From assembly GCA_963682175.1 (NCBI GenBank), contig OY821787.1, forward strand, positions 26,018,501-26,082,500: a stretch of DNA of 64,000 nucleotides. Reading direction: 5' to 3'. The stretch is from Triglochin maritima (lineage: Eukaryota > Streptophyta > Magnoliopsida > Alismatales > Juncaginaceae). The translations under genes and the position numbers were made by a program. Positions within the stretch are counted from its first letter, which is position 1; each line of letters opens with the position of its first letter. Below the pieces are notes generated by a model. The model worked only from the letters and a program-made list of their open reading frames with translations, was not told where the DNA came from and ran no database searches. This document shows positions 1-12,123 of the stretch, piece after piece.

Positions 1-650
1 GGGCGAAGGAAAAGGTGATAAAATCCCCCACCTTATCTTATATGGGACAACCCATCCTTAGTAGCATTTTGGAGTCCAAATCTAGAAATCAACTCTCCAA
101 ACAAACGCTCAACTCACACTTGTTGCAATGCAATTCCTACTAACTAATGCATGGTCATACCAAATGCACGAATGACTGTAGGAGATGCGTACCTCACGTC
201 AGTCCTCAACAACTAAAAGTAAAGCTAAAACAAAAGACAAACTACGTGCCTAAGTCAAGTACATGATGCATGACCTAAACAAGTAAGAATGCCTAATCTT
301 TTGCTTTGGATTTTAGTGTCCAAGTTGCTTAAAAGAGGATTGATTATTGATCTAGAGGCAAACTACAAGTCAAAACATGCCAAATTGAGCCCCAGACCTC
401 TAAATTAAAACCAGCAACAACCAGAAGAAAGTAGAGTGTAAGCAGAGCTCACCAGGCCGCCAGTTGGCGGTCCACCACCGCTGATTGGTGGTCTATTTCA
501 CTATGTTTGCCTCTCAACTTCTTGTGGTGCCTTTCCTTGATCTTTAGAGTTCCTGAAACAAAGCAAAACTATAAAACACAAATTAAATGCACTCGAATCT
601 TCCAAACCAGAGTCTGGACTGACACCTCCCCGGCAACGGCGCCAAAAACT
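1..650 (-). mobile_element. Element Z: leader of a minus-strand Athila-type retrotransposon, running off the window
   Basis: This is the untranslated leader next to the LTR at 651-2164. On the plus strand, 627-644 reads TCCCCGGCAACGGCGCCA, the 3' end of plant tRNA-Asp, so the minus strand carries a tRNA-Asp primer-binding site. The stretch matches, in reverse, the leaders of elements A (40908-41988) and C (35485-36560), including the palindrome-related bases near 451-495 (CCGCCAGTTGGCGG). The gag-pol of Z would lie left of the window. I see no coding sequence here. Confidence 0.85.
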
Positions 651-2164
651 TGTTTAAACGATTTATTAATTACCGCAAGTACACGACCACGATGAAGCGG
701 TGGCAAGTATGGGTCGATCCACGAGGAGGTGAGAACCCTCTGGTTTGTCAGAAATCAAGTGGTGAAAAATGGGAAAGATATTTAGTTATCCTAAGCTAAA
801 CTACACTAAACTAGTAAGTAAGAAATGCTAAAGATTGGAAATCAAGAAGAGAAACCCCTAAGCGGTCGAGTGTGTGCACATATGAAGTGAAATTAGTGAT
901 GAATGATGCATGTAACCATGAATGTGTGTCTGTCGTGTGTGTATTGTCATGCATAGGAAGTGTCTAAAGATGTAATAAAACCTATCAATCCATTCACACA
1001 ATGTATTACTACTTGATTATCATAAGATTAGGCTCAACATGAGAAGTGTCTAAAGATATGGAAAGGCTCACCAAAAACCATGAACTCATGTGAAGAACAA
1101 AGCTAAGCATGGGAGGTGTCTAAATCTTATGGCAAAACCCATCAAAACAAAGTTTCTTCAATCAATCAAGCAAGCAACCGCAAATACAAACACTTAACTA
1201 ACATGTAGCATATTCAACAGCAAATTTAGGTCAATAACACATGAGAAAACTACGCAAGGGAAGTGTCTAAATCTTATGGCAAAACCCATCAAAAATCCCC
1301 CAACATGTAGATGACTAAAATACCTTTGATGAACATATAAACATGCAAGTTTACACAATCCAAAATATTCATCAAATCCAAACTTCACAACATATGTGTA
1401 CATCATCTCCACACCCCAAAGGGGGATGGAACTACTCACTAATCATTAAGAAAAGAAAACAAAACGAAATTAAACTAAGCATGTAAGAATTGAAAGAGAT
1501 AATATGAAACTAACTAAGAAAGTTATTTTATTCACATGACTCACATTACAAGTAGCATTCTTGTCCACTAGAGTTTTGCTTCAAGGATTTGCTCCAAGTA
1601 GAGAGAATGCCACCAAGCAATGGGTGAATACAAATGAGGAGGAAGAATTCTATTTATAGGCATGAAAAAAGGTAATCGGGGACAATCCCCCGGTATGGGA
1701 CTAAATGCATACTATAAATGGATATATAACAACATAATACATGACCCAACTAGACGATGAAATTTTTGGACTAATTTGGACCGCCAATTGGCGGTCTAGA
1801 TAGCTTTGATTGAGTTTGGATTTCTGTGGTTCATTGCTGGATTGATTTCTGGATGTTTGATGAACCCGATTTGGTTGTTAATGGTTGGGCCGTATTTAAT
1901 TGCCAAAATACTCCTCATTAAGGTGTGGAGCTTCTTAATTTGCTCATTGATCCTTTTAGTTTAGCATCCCGGTCCTTTTCTCTTTCATCTCAGTCCATAA
2001 GTCTTGCAACTTAGTCATTTTTCTTGCTTTTGAGTCCTTTTTGAATCTATTCTTCTCAAACCTATTTATTCGTGAAACTTAAACATAAACTTGTTACATA
2101 GCATTGCTTAGGCTAAAAATAAAGGATAAAAAACACAAATATATGCATGATATGATGTCAATCA
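651..2164 (-). mobile_element. Element Z 5' LTR (Athila-type)
   Basis: The LTR begins TGTTTAAACG (a decayed form of the family start TGATTGATACG) directly after the primer-binding site and ends GATGTCAATCA at 2164. It is alignable along its length to the LTRs of element A. A TATA-like CTATTTATAG at 1650-1659 (minus-strand reading CTATAAATAG) and the palindrome GACCGCCAATTGGCGGTC at 1779-1796 mark the promoter region. The bases after 2164 are CACTA2 transposase coding sequence, so Z inserted into CACTA2; the expected 5-bp duplication would be TGAGG, but the other end is outside the window. Confidence 0.88.
1779..1796. promoter_or_regulatory. 18-bp palindrome in the LTR upstream region of Z
   Basis: GACCGCCAATTGGCGGTC is a perfect palindrome containing CCAAT on both strands. 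It lies about 120 bp upstream of the TATA-like box at 1650-1659 on the minus strand. The same motif stands in the same place in elements A, C and D. A promoter role is inferred from position and conservation only. Confidence 0.6.
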
Positions 2165-4812
2165 TGAGGCAAAAAACATTTGTGTCCAATGGTATGCAGT
2201 ATAGGAAAATACATGCATGTCCAAATGATTGCATATTATATAGGGATCAATATGGAAATCTGCATTGTTGTCCGGTTTGTAACGCGACACGGTATAAACC
2301 AAAGAAAATTGTGAGTGGTGATGTACCAGTACAAAGGCCGCCTGCGAAGGTGTTGTGGTATCTTCCGATCATTCCAAGGTTGATACACTTGTTTACCTGC
2401 CCCGCGGATTCAAAGAATCTAACCTAGCACGTAGATCGTAACAAAGTGAATGATCAGATGCTTCGACATCCTTATGATTCTCCGTAGTAGAAGAAGATCG
2501 ATTCAGAATTTCCTGTGTTTGGTCAAGAATCCAAAAATCTAAGACTTGGTTGTGTACTGATGGAATGAATCTTTACAGGAGTTTGAGTGGCCTTCATAGT
2601 TCGCGGCATGTTCTACTAGTGATGTATAATCTACCTCCATGGTTAAGCATGAAACATAGATACATAATGTTGTCTGTAATGATTTTCGTCCAAAACAACC
2701 AGGCAATGACATAGATGTGTATTTGTCTCCCCTAATTGATGACTTGAAGAAATTGTGGAATGATGGTGAGCAAGTGTGGGATGCTTACCGTCAACAGTCA
2801 TTTACAATGCGTGTGATGATATTTTGCACAATTAATGACTTCCCTGCATATGGAAATCTGTCTGGCTATTTTGTAAAAGGGCACAAAGCATGTCCTATCT
2901 GTGAAGAAAACACGTTCTTTGCAGCTTGTGCATGGTAGTAAGACAGTTTATCTTGCTCATCGCAAATTTCTTCCTATGAATCATCTGTATCGTCAAATGA
3001 AAATGACATTTGACAGGAAGCAGGAATTCGAAGAACCTCCTACAGAAATCAGTGCAAGACAAGTTCTTAAGCGGGTGAAGAACATTGAATACAAATTCGG
3101 CAAGCCTTACAAACGTAAAAATGATAAGAGTAGCTGAAAAAAAATCTTTTTTGAAGCTTCCTTATTGGGAGACTTTGGAAGTCAGACACTGTATTGATGT
3201 GATGCATGTCGAAAAAAATGTTTGTGACAGTTTGTTAGGAACTCTTCTTAACATACCGAGTAAGACTAAAGATGGATATACTACCAGACTTGATTGAGTT
3301 GAACTTTGTATTCGAGCAAAATTGGCTCCAGAGAGTAAAGGTACTCGCAAGTATTTACCACCAACCTGTTACACTTTGTCTAGAAAGGAGAAATTAGCTT
3401 TGTGTCAGTGTCTACATGGTGTTAAAGTGCCACAAGGGTATTCGTCAAATATTAGCAGTCTTGTTTCAATGAAAGATTTTAAACTCATTGGTTTGAAGTC
3501 TCGTGATTGTCATGTGTTGATTCAACAGTTGTTACTGGTTGTCATTAGATCGATATTGCCGAAACACGTTAGACATGCTATTATCAAATTTTGTTTGTTC
3601 TTTAACAAGCTTTGCAGCAAATTAATTGATCAAAAGTATTTAGCTAAGTTGCAGAATGAAGTAGATGTTACGATATGTCAGTTGGAGATGTACTTTCCGC
3701 CATCTTTTTTTGACATTATGGTTTATTTGGTGATTCATCTGGTTAGAGAAGTTAAGATACTCGGTCTGGTATTTTTGAGGTGGATGTATCTTTTCGAGCG
3801 TTACATGGGTGAGTTGAAAGATTATTGTAAGAATCGAAGAAGGCCAGATGCGAGCATCATTGAAGGTTACATATCTCAAGAGGTAATTGCGTTTTGTAAT
3901 AAGTACTCGACTTATACTAAGAGTGTGGGACTTCCTAAGAACAAACATGAAAATAGGATTGAAGGTAAAGGTATGCATGGCCCGAAGATGATAAATCCAA
4001 AAGGTGAGGATATCTTGAAAGTGTATTTCTATGTGTTCTGCAATTCTGATGAAGTCCAACCTTATTTGGATGAGCACATGCCCATAGTGAGGGAAAAACA
4101 TCTTTCTTGGACTGATCAACAAGTAATTAGTGCTCATAATAAGGCTTTCGTTGATTGGTTCAGGATACTGTGTACAACCGTAATGTTTCTGAAAATTTGA
4201 AGTGGTTGGCATACAGGCCAAATCCTATAGTAACATCTTATAATGGCTATGATATCAATGGTTTTTCTTTTTATACCAAATTGAAGGATGAGAAAAGCAC
4301 AATGCAGAATAGTGGGGTTACTTTGGTAGTTGAATCGTTACACATCTGTAGTTCGAAATATAGAAATCCAATATATGCCAATATGTCTTATTATGGTCAG
4401 ATGAAGAGATGTGGGAGCTAAATTTTACTAAATTGAATATTACGGTATTTAAATGCAAGTGGGTGGACAACAAGAACGGTCTTCAAGTTGATGATTTAGG
4501 GTTTACTTTGGTAAACCTTAAAAAGGAAGGTTTTAAGGAAGATGCTTTCATTCTGGCATCTCAAGTAAAATAGATATTTTATGTAAAAGACTCGTGTGCT
4601 AATGAATGGTCGGTAGTTTTAGAAGGAAATGGCAAATTGTGGCTGAAGAAGATGTTAATGAGATAAGAGAAATTCCCTCGTTTGCACAAGTACCAAAACT
4701 TAAATCACTCGATGATGACATAACTGTTGACAACTTAATTATCCGAGATAATCATCATGAAGAAATATGGATTGAGGATCCTATGATCAAAAAACGAAAA
4801 CGTCAAAACTAA
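2165..4812 (+). pseudogene. CACTA2 tnp2-like transposase (Transposase_21), decayed
   Basis: The translation follows the CACTA1 transposase (14755-17487) block by block. Recognisable pieces are the YRKIHACPNDCILYR motif near 2203-2250, the PPAKVLWYLPIIPRL block near 2338-2385, the INDFPAYGNLSGY and KGHKACPICEENT blocks near 2830-2915, the VRHCIDVMHVEKNVCD block near 3180-3225, a DUF4218-like stretch (about 3540-3900) and a DUF4216-like stretch (about 4440-4620). Several stop codons and frame changes break it, for example a TAG near 2426 and frame shifts near 2930 and 4190. The N-terminal part is missing because element Z inserted there. In the intact family the protein cuts CACTA ends. This copy cannot make a full protein. 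Confidence 0.9.
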
Positions 4813-5040
4813 AGTTTCATTGTATGTTGTAGTATTAACTAGATGCATTTGTCTATGTTGAATTGAATGTTGTCCATTTGATAGATATGATTGTTGTTAT
4901 TGGTGGACTGAATATGTTGTGAGAATTACATACTTGTTTGGTAAATATGAATGTTGTGAATTTCTTGATTGAATATGAACCGTCTAGCACGTTGAGTCTG
5001 AAATAAAGGTATCAGACAAATAAAAAAAATTTAAAAAAAG
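4813..5040. other. Short AT-rich spacer after the CACTA2 transposase
   Basis: No coding sequence is seen. It links the transposase pseudogene to the subterminal hairpin array. Confidence 0.6.
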
Positions 5041-5611
5041 AGAGAAATGTCCTACAACGTCGGTCTCACAACATAACCAACGTTGTAGACAGTCTAGCAC
5101 GTCGGTTGTAAATACCAACGATGTTGTAGGATATTTCTTTTTTTTATTAAAGAACTTACCACGTCGGTCGACAATTATACCGACGTTGTAGGGGATCTCT
5201 ATTTTTTATTAAAGAACAGACCATGTCGGTTGTACAAAAAGACCGACGCGATAGGGGCCATATTACTACGTTGGCTTTGTATTAAAGCAGACGATATAGA
5301 GGGTGTGTCGCACGTCGATTGTAAATACCACCGACGTTGTAGGATATTTCTCTTATTTTTTATAAAAGAACCGATCATGTCGGTCTTCAATACAATCGAC
5401 GTTGTAGGGGATTTCTATTTTTTTTATTTAAGATCTAACGTTGTATAAACAGACCAACGTTATATATGGCACCTACCACGTCGGTTTGCCAACCGACGTG
5501 AAAGGATACCCCTTTATAACATCTCCCGTGTACCACGTCGGTCATGAAAGGTGGTCAACCCGACATTGTACCCCCTTAATATCCGACGTGGTAACCCTTT
5601 TTGCAGTAGTG
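5041..5611 (+). repeat. CACTA2 right subterminal hairpin array and terminus
   Basis: About eight imperfect inverted-repeat units follow one another. Each has a left arm close to ACGTCGGT and a right arm close to ACCGACGT or ACGTTGTAGG, with short AT-rich joins such as TTTTTTATTAAAGAAC. Subterminal repeats of this kind bind the element-encoded TNPA-type protein in En/Spm. The array ends in the terminal TTGCAGTAGTG at 5611. Confidence 0.85.
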
Positions 5612-5943
5612 TATTAAGTTTCTCTGAAATGATGGAATATAAAAACAGTCTTTTAAAGTTAAAGACTCTTCGGAATCTATGGTAATGTTGTAGTCTCCCA
5701 CTGACTTGACATGCGATCGCATTTGGTTGCCCAAAATGACAACTTTTCGCATTCATTTGGATGTCACATTATTAGGAACCCCAACAAGGTGTTGAAATGT
5801 GACAGTGGAACCTGAATCAATCCAGCAACTTGATACAAGAACAAAAGCTAAATTTCATTCATGGCATGCAACAGAGATTATATTACCTAAATTTATTTTC
5901 TTTAGACATTGTTGATACTTAGCACAATCCTTCTTTAGATGTC
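5612..5943 (-). pseudogene. Copia E fragment: end of gag zinc knuckle, protease and pre-integrase
   Basis: On the minus strand the translation runs through HLKKDCAKYQQCLKK (second half of a CCHC knuckle, 5938-5895), CWIDSGSTVTFQHLVG (the copia protease DSG motif, near 5830-5780) and GDYNITIDSEESLTLKDCFY, which leads to a pre-integrase region near 5700-5615. In-frame stops are present. The knuckle is completed by KVKCYFFKKFGH at 43372-43410 once element A is removed. The left side is cut by CACTA2. Confidence 0.85.
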
Positions 5944-7364
5944 TGATTGAAACATTTTAATTATAACCGCAAGTCCACGGCCGCGTTGAAGCGGTGGCAA
6001 ATACGGGTCGATCCACAGGGATGTGTGTCGACTCTGGTTTGTTCGAAGGTGAGTGGGAAAGAAAGGAGAGAAGGGATTGATTAAACTAAACTATACTAAA
6101 CTAAACTAGTAGACTAGAAAGGAGGAAATCAAAGCACGAAATGAACTAAACTAAGTAACTAATAACAGAAGATAGAAATCAGGAATCGAAAACCCTTAAG
6201 GGGTGGAGTGTGTGTTAACAAGAAATAAGTGTGGTGAATGCATACAATAAGCTCAAGTGTAGTTAGTGTTTGTTAATTCATAAGAAGTACCTAATGGCAA
6301 GACTTATCATTTAAAGCACTAACCTATGTGATTAATATGAGCATGACAAGTTTGTTATTAAGAACATAAACAAGCATGGAATGTACCTACACATTATGGC
6401 AGAAACCATCAAGTGAAAGTTCTTATCAATTCAAACAAGCATACCAACATCTCTCACAAACAACAATGTCTAGCATTCATACCATCTACATAACATGTAC
6501 ACACATCTACTCCACCCCCAAAGGGAATGGAACTACTCACACATATTTAAACTAACATTTATACTAAGGAAAGAAAACATGCTTAAACTAATTATAAGAA
6601 GACTAAAATAACATAAAACTAAAATAACATAAAACTAAAGAAGCATGCAACACATAAGAAAGGAAATTAAACTAAGAAAGAAACAACATAACCAAAGGAA
6701 AACATCTATTATTACTCACTCAATTACAAGTAGCTTCTCTCCACCAGGGTTTTTGCTTCAAGGCTTTAACTCCTAGTAGAGAGGATGGCCACCAAGAGAG
6801 AGATGGGGTACAAGAGAGGAGAGAGGGTTCTATATATAGCCATAGAAAAAGGTAATCCGGGGCAATCCCCCGGTATGGGACTAAACATATACCAGAAATA
6901 GACTAAACACACACTAATACACGACCCAAAGAAATATTAGCGGATCCGGAGCAACCCGGACCGCCAATTAGCGATCCCAGACAGCCAATTGGCGGTCTAC
7001 AGGGTTTGGATCCGTCTGGGTTTTCTTATGGGCTTTTCTGGATGGATTTGTTTGTCTTTGATGCATCTACTTAGCTTGCTGGAGCTCCGACCCGAATAGA
7101 ATTGCCAACATACTCCACATGATGGTGTGGAGTATTCTTGTCTGCTCATTGGTCCTTCTATCTTGCATTCAGGTCCTTCGATCTTGCATCTTAGTCCTCG
7201 AGTCTCTCAACTCAGTTTTTTTCCTACTTTTAGGTCCTTTCATGCCTCTTCTCTTCAAACCTATTTATTTCTGAAATTCAAACATAAAGCTCATTACGTA
7301 GCATTGTTTAGGTGAAAGATAATGGATATAAGATACAAATGTAAGCATGAAATGATGTCAATCA
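5944..7364 (-). mobile_element. Element A 3' LTR
   Basis: It starts TGATTGAAACATTTT and ends GATGTCAATCA, giving TGATTG...CAATCA ends. A TATA box (minus-strand CTATATATAG) lies at 6830-6839. Two CCAATTGGCGG-type palindrome copies lie near 6959-6976 and 6984-7001, one decayed (CCAATTAGCG). Compared with 41989-43371 there are scattered substitutions and several small indels, so the insertion is not recent. Confidence 0.92.
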
Positions 7365-8901
7365 AATACCCCACACCTAACTTTTGCTAGTCCCGAGCAA
7401 AACAAAGAAAGAGAAGCATACAAAAAACAAGAAATCCTAACTCACGTCCATAGGAATCACTGTTGCACTTAGCACGTGCAACAAGCCGTTAAACCTCCTT
7501 GTCGCCAAGGAGGAGTAGTGTTGTCTCCTGAGGGTTTTCAATGGATATACCCACCAAATCCGAACAAAGATGCATTATTCAATCTAGAAACTCGACTCGA
7601 TTGACTCATTTTTATCGATCATTGGACGCGGTAATCCTACGGGCCGACTCTATATAGGTTTTCAGTCCACACACCTAGCCTAATGAACCATTCATGCAAG
7701 TTAAATAAGGACTTAAGTGAAAGACATGGACAACCTCAACATCCTCAAGTGATACAAAGTGTAAAGTCCATTAAGGTTTTTATTTGCATTACCATTTTTT
7801 TCTTTTTATTAGTTGGAGTTTCATTCTCCCAGGGTCAGGTTTCGTGCATCATTGCCCATGAGAACTTACACTATCACGTACACCTTTCCCCGAATCTCCA
7901 CATAGGGCAATCCCTACCACCCGTGTAACGGGAGTTCGATCGGCGCATCCCAAGTCAGATGACTCAAAAGCACGCACAAAGTCCCCTCAGACCTACTTTC
8001 CCGAGTGATAGGAGCCGTACGAGAAGAGAGAACACCTACTCACATATTTATTATCTACACATGAACCAAAACCCCTACACTTAATGTCTCACAACAAGAT
8101 TTAAAGGGTCCTTGACTATAACAAACTTCCTTAAATAAACAGACACGAATTATTGACTCACTAGGTTCAGGATGGACTTCTTTAATTATTTGAGCACTGA
8201 AACCCTATGATTACTCACCCCGAGGGAAAACTGGGGTGCATCCTAACGACTAGATAAGTCCTAAAGCGACTGTACTAGATATCCTAATGCATCAAATTCA
8301 ATACAATTTTGGGAGCTTTCTTTTTACTTTGCCTCTCAACGGTTTTGCACATGTTAAATACATACAAAACCCACAAAATATTTTCTTTCGCAAACAAATG
8401 AAGATTTTGAAAGAAATGTGAAAATTTTAAAGCACTAAGCAAGCAAAAGAAGACAAGTCACCCAAGGATCATGGCAAGCAGTTATATCAATATTAAATGC
8501 AACACACTAACATGACCCTATCAATGCACACAAAAAAACAAAATCAAAGGAAAAGACTCGACTATGTACACACATAAACCCCCCCACACCTACTTCATGC
8601 ATTGTCCTCAATGAATGTGAGCAAGATACTACATCGATTTATGCATGAAAAAGGGAAGATCTCACCAATATGAAGCGCAACAGGAAGTTCATGGTTATAG
8701 TGATGGACACAAACCCAAATTCCCTCAAAACCTGTGAGATGTTAAAGAAGTGATGCAGTTACATGATAGAAATGGGGCCCAAATACTCAAGGGTTGGGCC
8801 CACAAGAATCGATGCTCACTAAAGGTGTGTTCGTCTCTTTTCTTTTATTTTTTTTCTTTTTTTTCAAAGTGAACTTTATACAAACATGAAAGCTCAACCA
8901 T
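7365..8901 (-). other. Element A 3' noncoding region with purine tract and stem-loops
   Basis: No long reading frame lies between the integrase end and the 3' LTR, so there is no recognisable env-like gene. Next to the LTR, 7365-7380 reads on the minus strand as a purine tract (TTAGGTGTGGGGTATT). Two stem-loops shared with element C lie at 7462-7513. A second G-rich tract, minus-strand GTGTGGGGGGG, lies near 8579-8590, preceded by bases resembling those before the terminal tract. Confidence 0.75.
7462..7513 (-). other. Conserved twin stem-loops in element A 3' region
   Basis: 7462-7468 GTTGCAC pairs with 7476-7482 GTGCAAC, and 7494-7500 CCTCCTT pairs with 7507-7513 AAGGAGG around the loop GTCGCC. 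The same two hairpins, in the same order in element sense, are at 38328-38379 in element C; the first is identical and the second differs only in the loop. A function in the RNA is inferred from conservation. Confidence 0.65.
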
Positions 8902-9571
8902 TCACGCAGGAACATGAATGGTTGAGTACGAGAGAGGTTCATGAAGGAACATGACCTCCTCGACTTTAGCTGGTGCCCCCTCCAAGTAGGGTTTGAGGCG
9001 TTGTCCATTAACTTTGAACGCGTCCCCATTCCCTGGATTCAAGATGTCAACCGCTCCGTGAGGAAACACAGTTTGGACAATAAAAGGGTCAGACCAGCGA
9101 CTGCGGAGCTTACCCGCAAACAGATGAAGCCAGGAATTGTAGAGCAACACCTTCTGCCCAACCGTAAAAACCTTTCGCATAATCATGCGATCATGCGATC
9201 ATGAAAAAGCTTGGCTCGGGACTTATGAATTTTGGCATTTTCATACGCATCATTGCGTAGCTCTTCCAACTCACAATCTCGAGTTTATGTTGCACCCCTG
9301 CTTGATCAAGATCCATATTCAGGTTCTTGATCGCCCAGAAAGCATGATGCTCAAGCTCGACAGGTCGGTGGCAAGCCTAGTCGTACACTACCCGATATGG
9401 GGTCATACCCAAATTGGTCTTATACGTGGTGTGGAAGGCCCACAACGCGTCATTCAACTTAGTTGACCAATCCTTCCTCGAGGAATTAACCGTCTTCTCA
9501 AGGATTTGCTTTAATTGACGGTTAGAGACATCGACCTGCCCACTAGTTTGCGGATGATATGGGGTCGCAAG
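8902..9571 (-). pseudogene. Element A integrase C-terminal half, decayed
   Basis: On the minus strand, after a stop at 9572-9574, the frame continues as [20 protein letters not shown], then into a [16 protein letters not shown] block, with stops near 9400 and 9200 and a frame change. It ends in a C-terminal domain at 9186-8902 with KVFTVGQKVLLYNSWLHLF and KLRSRWSDPFIV, typical of Athila integrase tails. The position normally held by the third catalytic residue (Glu in Q-V/A-E-V/I-S-N) is Asp here. Confidence 0.85.
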
Positions 9572-12105
9572 CTAATGGGTGATCGAATATTTCCTCATAA
9601 GCGCTTCAAAGGAGTGATTACAGAAGTGGGCACCCCTATCGCTGATTGTGGTACGAGGAGTACCAAATTGCGCAAAAATGTCCCTTAAGAATTTGGTGAC
9701 CACCTTGTTGTCATTGGTCTTTGTAGGTATAGCATCAACCCACTTAGACACATAGTCAACGGACACCAGAATGTAAACATTCCCGAACGAGCTCCGGAAG
9801 GGACCCATAAAGTCGATGCCCCAGACATCGAAGATGTCAACAACAAGGACATTTTGCAAAGGCATCATGTCACGTCGACTAATCCTGCTAAGGCGCTGGC
9901 ACCTATCACATTGCTTACAAAAGTCGTAAGCGCCTTTGAAAAGAGAAGGCCAGTAGAATCCAGTTTGGAGCACCTTGGCGGAATTTTTCTTCGATCCAAA
10001 GTGTCCTCCACATGCCTTAGAGTGGCAGAAATGGAGCACACTTTGGAACTCGTTATCTGGGACGCACCGCCTGAAAATTTGGGCAGAGCAGTATTTGAAT
10101 AGGTAGGGGTCGTCCCAATGAAAGAATCTGAGATAAGATCTAAATTTCGTTTGGTCAGATTTTGACCAACCCACAGGAAGTTGCTCGGTCACGAGGTAGT
10201 TCACGATGTCGTCAAACCAAGGGTTATCTTCGATCGTGAACAACTGCTCGTCAGGAAAATTGTCATTAATAATTTGGTCTTGTGGGTTGGTCATCTCTAG
10301 ACGAGACAGGTGGTTGGCTACAACATTTTCACACCCCTTTTTGTCCTGAATCTCGAGATCAAATTCTTGTAACAACAAGATCCATCTCAAGAGTCGGAAT
10401 TTTGCATCTTTCTTCGCCATGTGGTGCTTGATGGCTGTGTGATCAGAATAGATAATCACGTGGGAGCCAATCAAGTATGACCAGAATTTCTCCAAAGCGA
10501 ATAGGATTGCTAAGAATTCCTTCTCGGTCACAGTGTAGTTCAATTGGGCATCATTGAGTGTTCTACTGGCATAGTAGATCACATGCGGCAATTTGTCCAA
10601 TTGTTACCCAAGCACTGCTCCCACAGTGAAGTCAGATGCATCACACATTAACTCGAAGGGTTCAGTCCATACCGGTGCCTTAATTATGGGAGCTGAAGTC
10701 AACTCTTTCTTCAAGGTCAAAACGGCATGGTGGCAATCCAGTGTGAACTCAAAAATGGCATCCTTAGCCAACAAGGCGGTGAGAGGTCGAGCAATTTTGC
10801 TAAAATTCCGAAGGAATCACCGATAGAATCCAGCATGCCCCAAAAAGGCACGGATATCCTTCACATTATGTGGTGGTGGGAGATTAGCAGTAAGACCCAC
10901 TTTGGCGGGATCGACCTCAATTCCCCTACTTGAGACCACATGTCCAAGTACAACCTCTCGCTTCACCATGAAGTGACATTTCTCCCAATTGAGAGCGTGG
11001 TTCTTCTCACGGCCTCGCTCGAGGACAAGGCTCAAGTGACAAAGGCACTCATCAAAGGAAGCGCTGAATATGGTAAAGTCGTCCATGAAAATCTCAACGA
11101 AACGCTCTACCATATCGGAGAAGATGCTGATCATACACCTTTGAAACGTTGCCGGCGCATTACATAACCCAAAGGGCATACGATGGTAGGCAAACATGGC
11201 AAAGGGACAAGTAAAGCTGGTTTTCTCTTGATCCACGGGGGCGATGTGAATTTGGTTGTAACCGGAGTATCCATTAAGAAAACAATAATACTCATGTCTG
11301 GCCAACCTTTCCAACATCTGATCAATGAATGGCAACGGGAAATGATCTTTCCGCGTTGCCGCATTGAGCTTGCGATAATCAACACAAACTCGTCAGCCAG
11401 TTTGCAGGCGTGTCGGGATAAGCTCATTATGCTCATTCTCAACAACCATCATGCCTGACTTCTTGGGAACCACATGGACAGGACTCACCCACGAACTATC
11501 AGAGATAGGATAGATTATGGCATGATCCAAGCACTTAAGAACCTCCTTTTGGACGGCTTCTTTCGGTCCATGATTCAATCTTCGTTGTGGGTCCCAACGG
11601 GGCCTAGAATACTTTTCCATGTGGATCCGGTGCTGAACAATACCAGGGCTAATTCCCTTGATGTCCTTCAAGGGCCACCGGATAGCCTCTTTGTTTTCAA
11701 AGAGCACTCTTTTGAGAGCAACTTCTTGATCTTGTGTAAGATCAGAAGCAATAATAAATGGCAAGGTCTCATTATCCACTAAAAAGATGTATTTCAGGTT
11801 ATCGGGGAGCGGGTTTAGCTTGACCGGAGGTGGGTCCTTGTCGGATTCAGAGTTAATTTCAAGTGGCTCAAGGGCCACGGGGTAAGATGAGCAAGCACCC
11901 AGATGTGCCTCCTCATCCAAAGATTCACAAGCGGATTCCTCAAGATCCTCTTCACTCGCAACCTGGTCATTAGGCACCTCAATAATATGTCGATGTGAGT
12001 TGAACATGCCTAATGACTCGCGCTCATCCGTGTCCTGGATGAAATTGGCTCCGACAGCATCGTCGAAGAGCCCGAGTTGCATACCAAGAGTAAAGATGTT
12101 GAAAT
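9572..12105 (-). pseudogene. Element A pol (left part): RT, RNase H, integrase zinc finger and core
   Basis: 9572-10600 is one open stretch. It holds RNase H ([19 protein letters not shown], then [12 protein letters not shown]), the integrase HHCC finger ([13 protein letters not shown] ... CKQCDRCQR) and the first two catalytic aspartates of the integrase core (WGIDFMGPF and TISDRGAHF). 10817-11335 carries RT with the FMDDF active site and MPFGLCNAPATFQRC. 11393-12105 is the protease-RT linker and RT start (VSPVHVVPKKSG). A stop interrupts the frame between LQTG and RVCVDYRKL at 11393, and other frame breaks lie between the RT and RNase H blocks. 10600-12105 is duplicated at 30980-32485. The coding region stops abruptly at 12105 where CACTA1 sequence begins. 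Confidence 0.9.
10600..12105 (-). repeat. Left copy of the 1,506-bp duplication flanking CACTA1
   Basis: 10600-12105 aligns without any gap to 30980-32485, with roughly 30 single-base differences counted by eye. The shared segment starts exactly at ATT next to the CACTA1 right end and stops at GATGTTGAAAT at the CACTA1 left junction. It covers the RT and protease-RT linker of element A. Confidence 0.9.
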
Positions 12106-12123
12106 AGGCTTTACTGGTCGCCA

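Larger units (their letters stand above)
2165..5611 (+). mobile_element. CACTA2: 3' part of an En/Spm-type DNA transposon
   Basis: The piece holds a decayed tnp2-like transposase gene, a short spacer, a row of ACGTCGGT hairpins and a right end reading TTGCAGTAGTG at 5601-5611, whose complement CACTACTGCAA is a typical CACTA terminus. No second gene is seen between the transposase and the right end, unlike CACTA1. The left end was cut off by element Z and is outside the window. To the right the sequence passes directly into copia E coding sequence, so CACTA2 inserted into E. Confidence 0.88.

Noticed and set aside
2104..2427. A 107-residue protein starting at 2104
   Set aside because: It is a chance fusion of LTR sequence of element Z (up to 2164) with decayed CACTA2 transposase.
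3640..4221. 193-residue frame on the minus strand
   Set aside because: It is antisense to the CACTA2 transposase pseudogene, with no recognisable motif.
7365..8901. env-like gene in element A
   Set aside because: No reading frame of useful length or membrane segment is present in this region.
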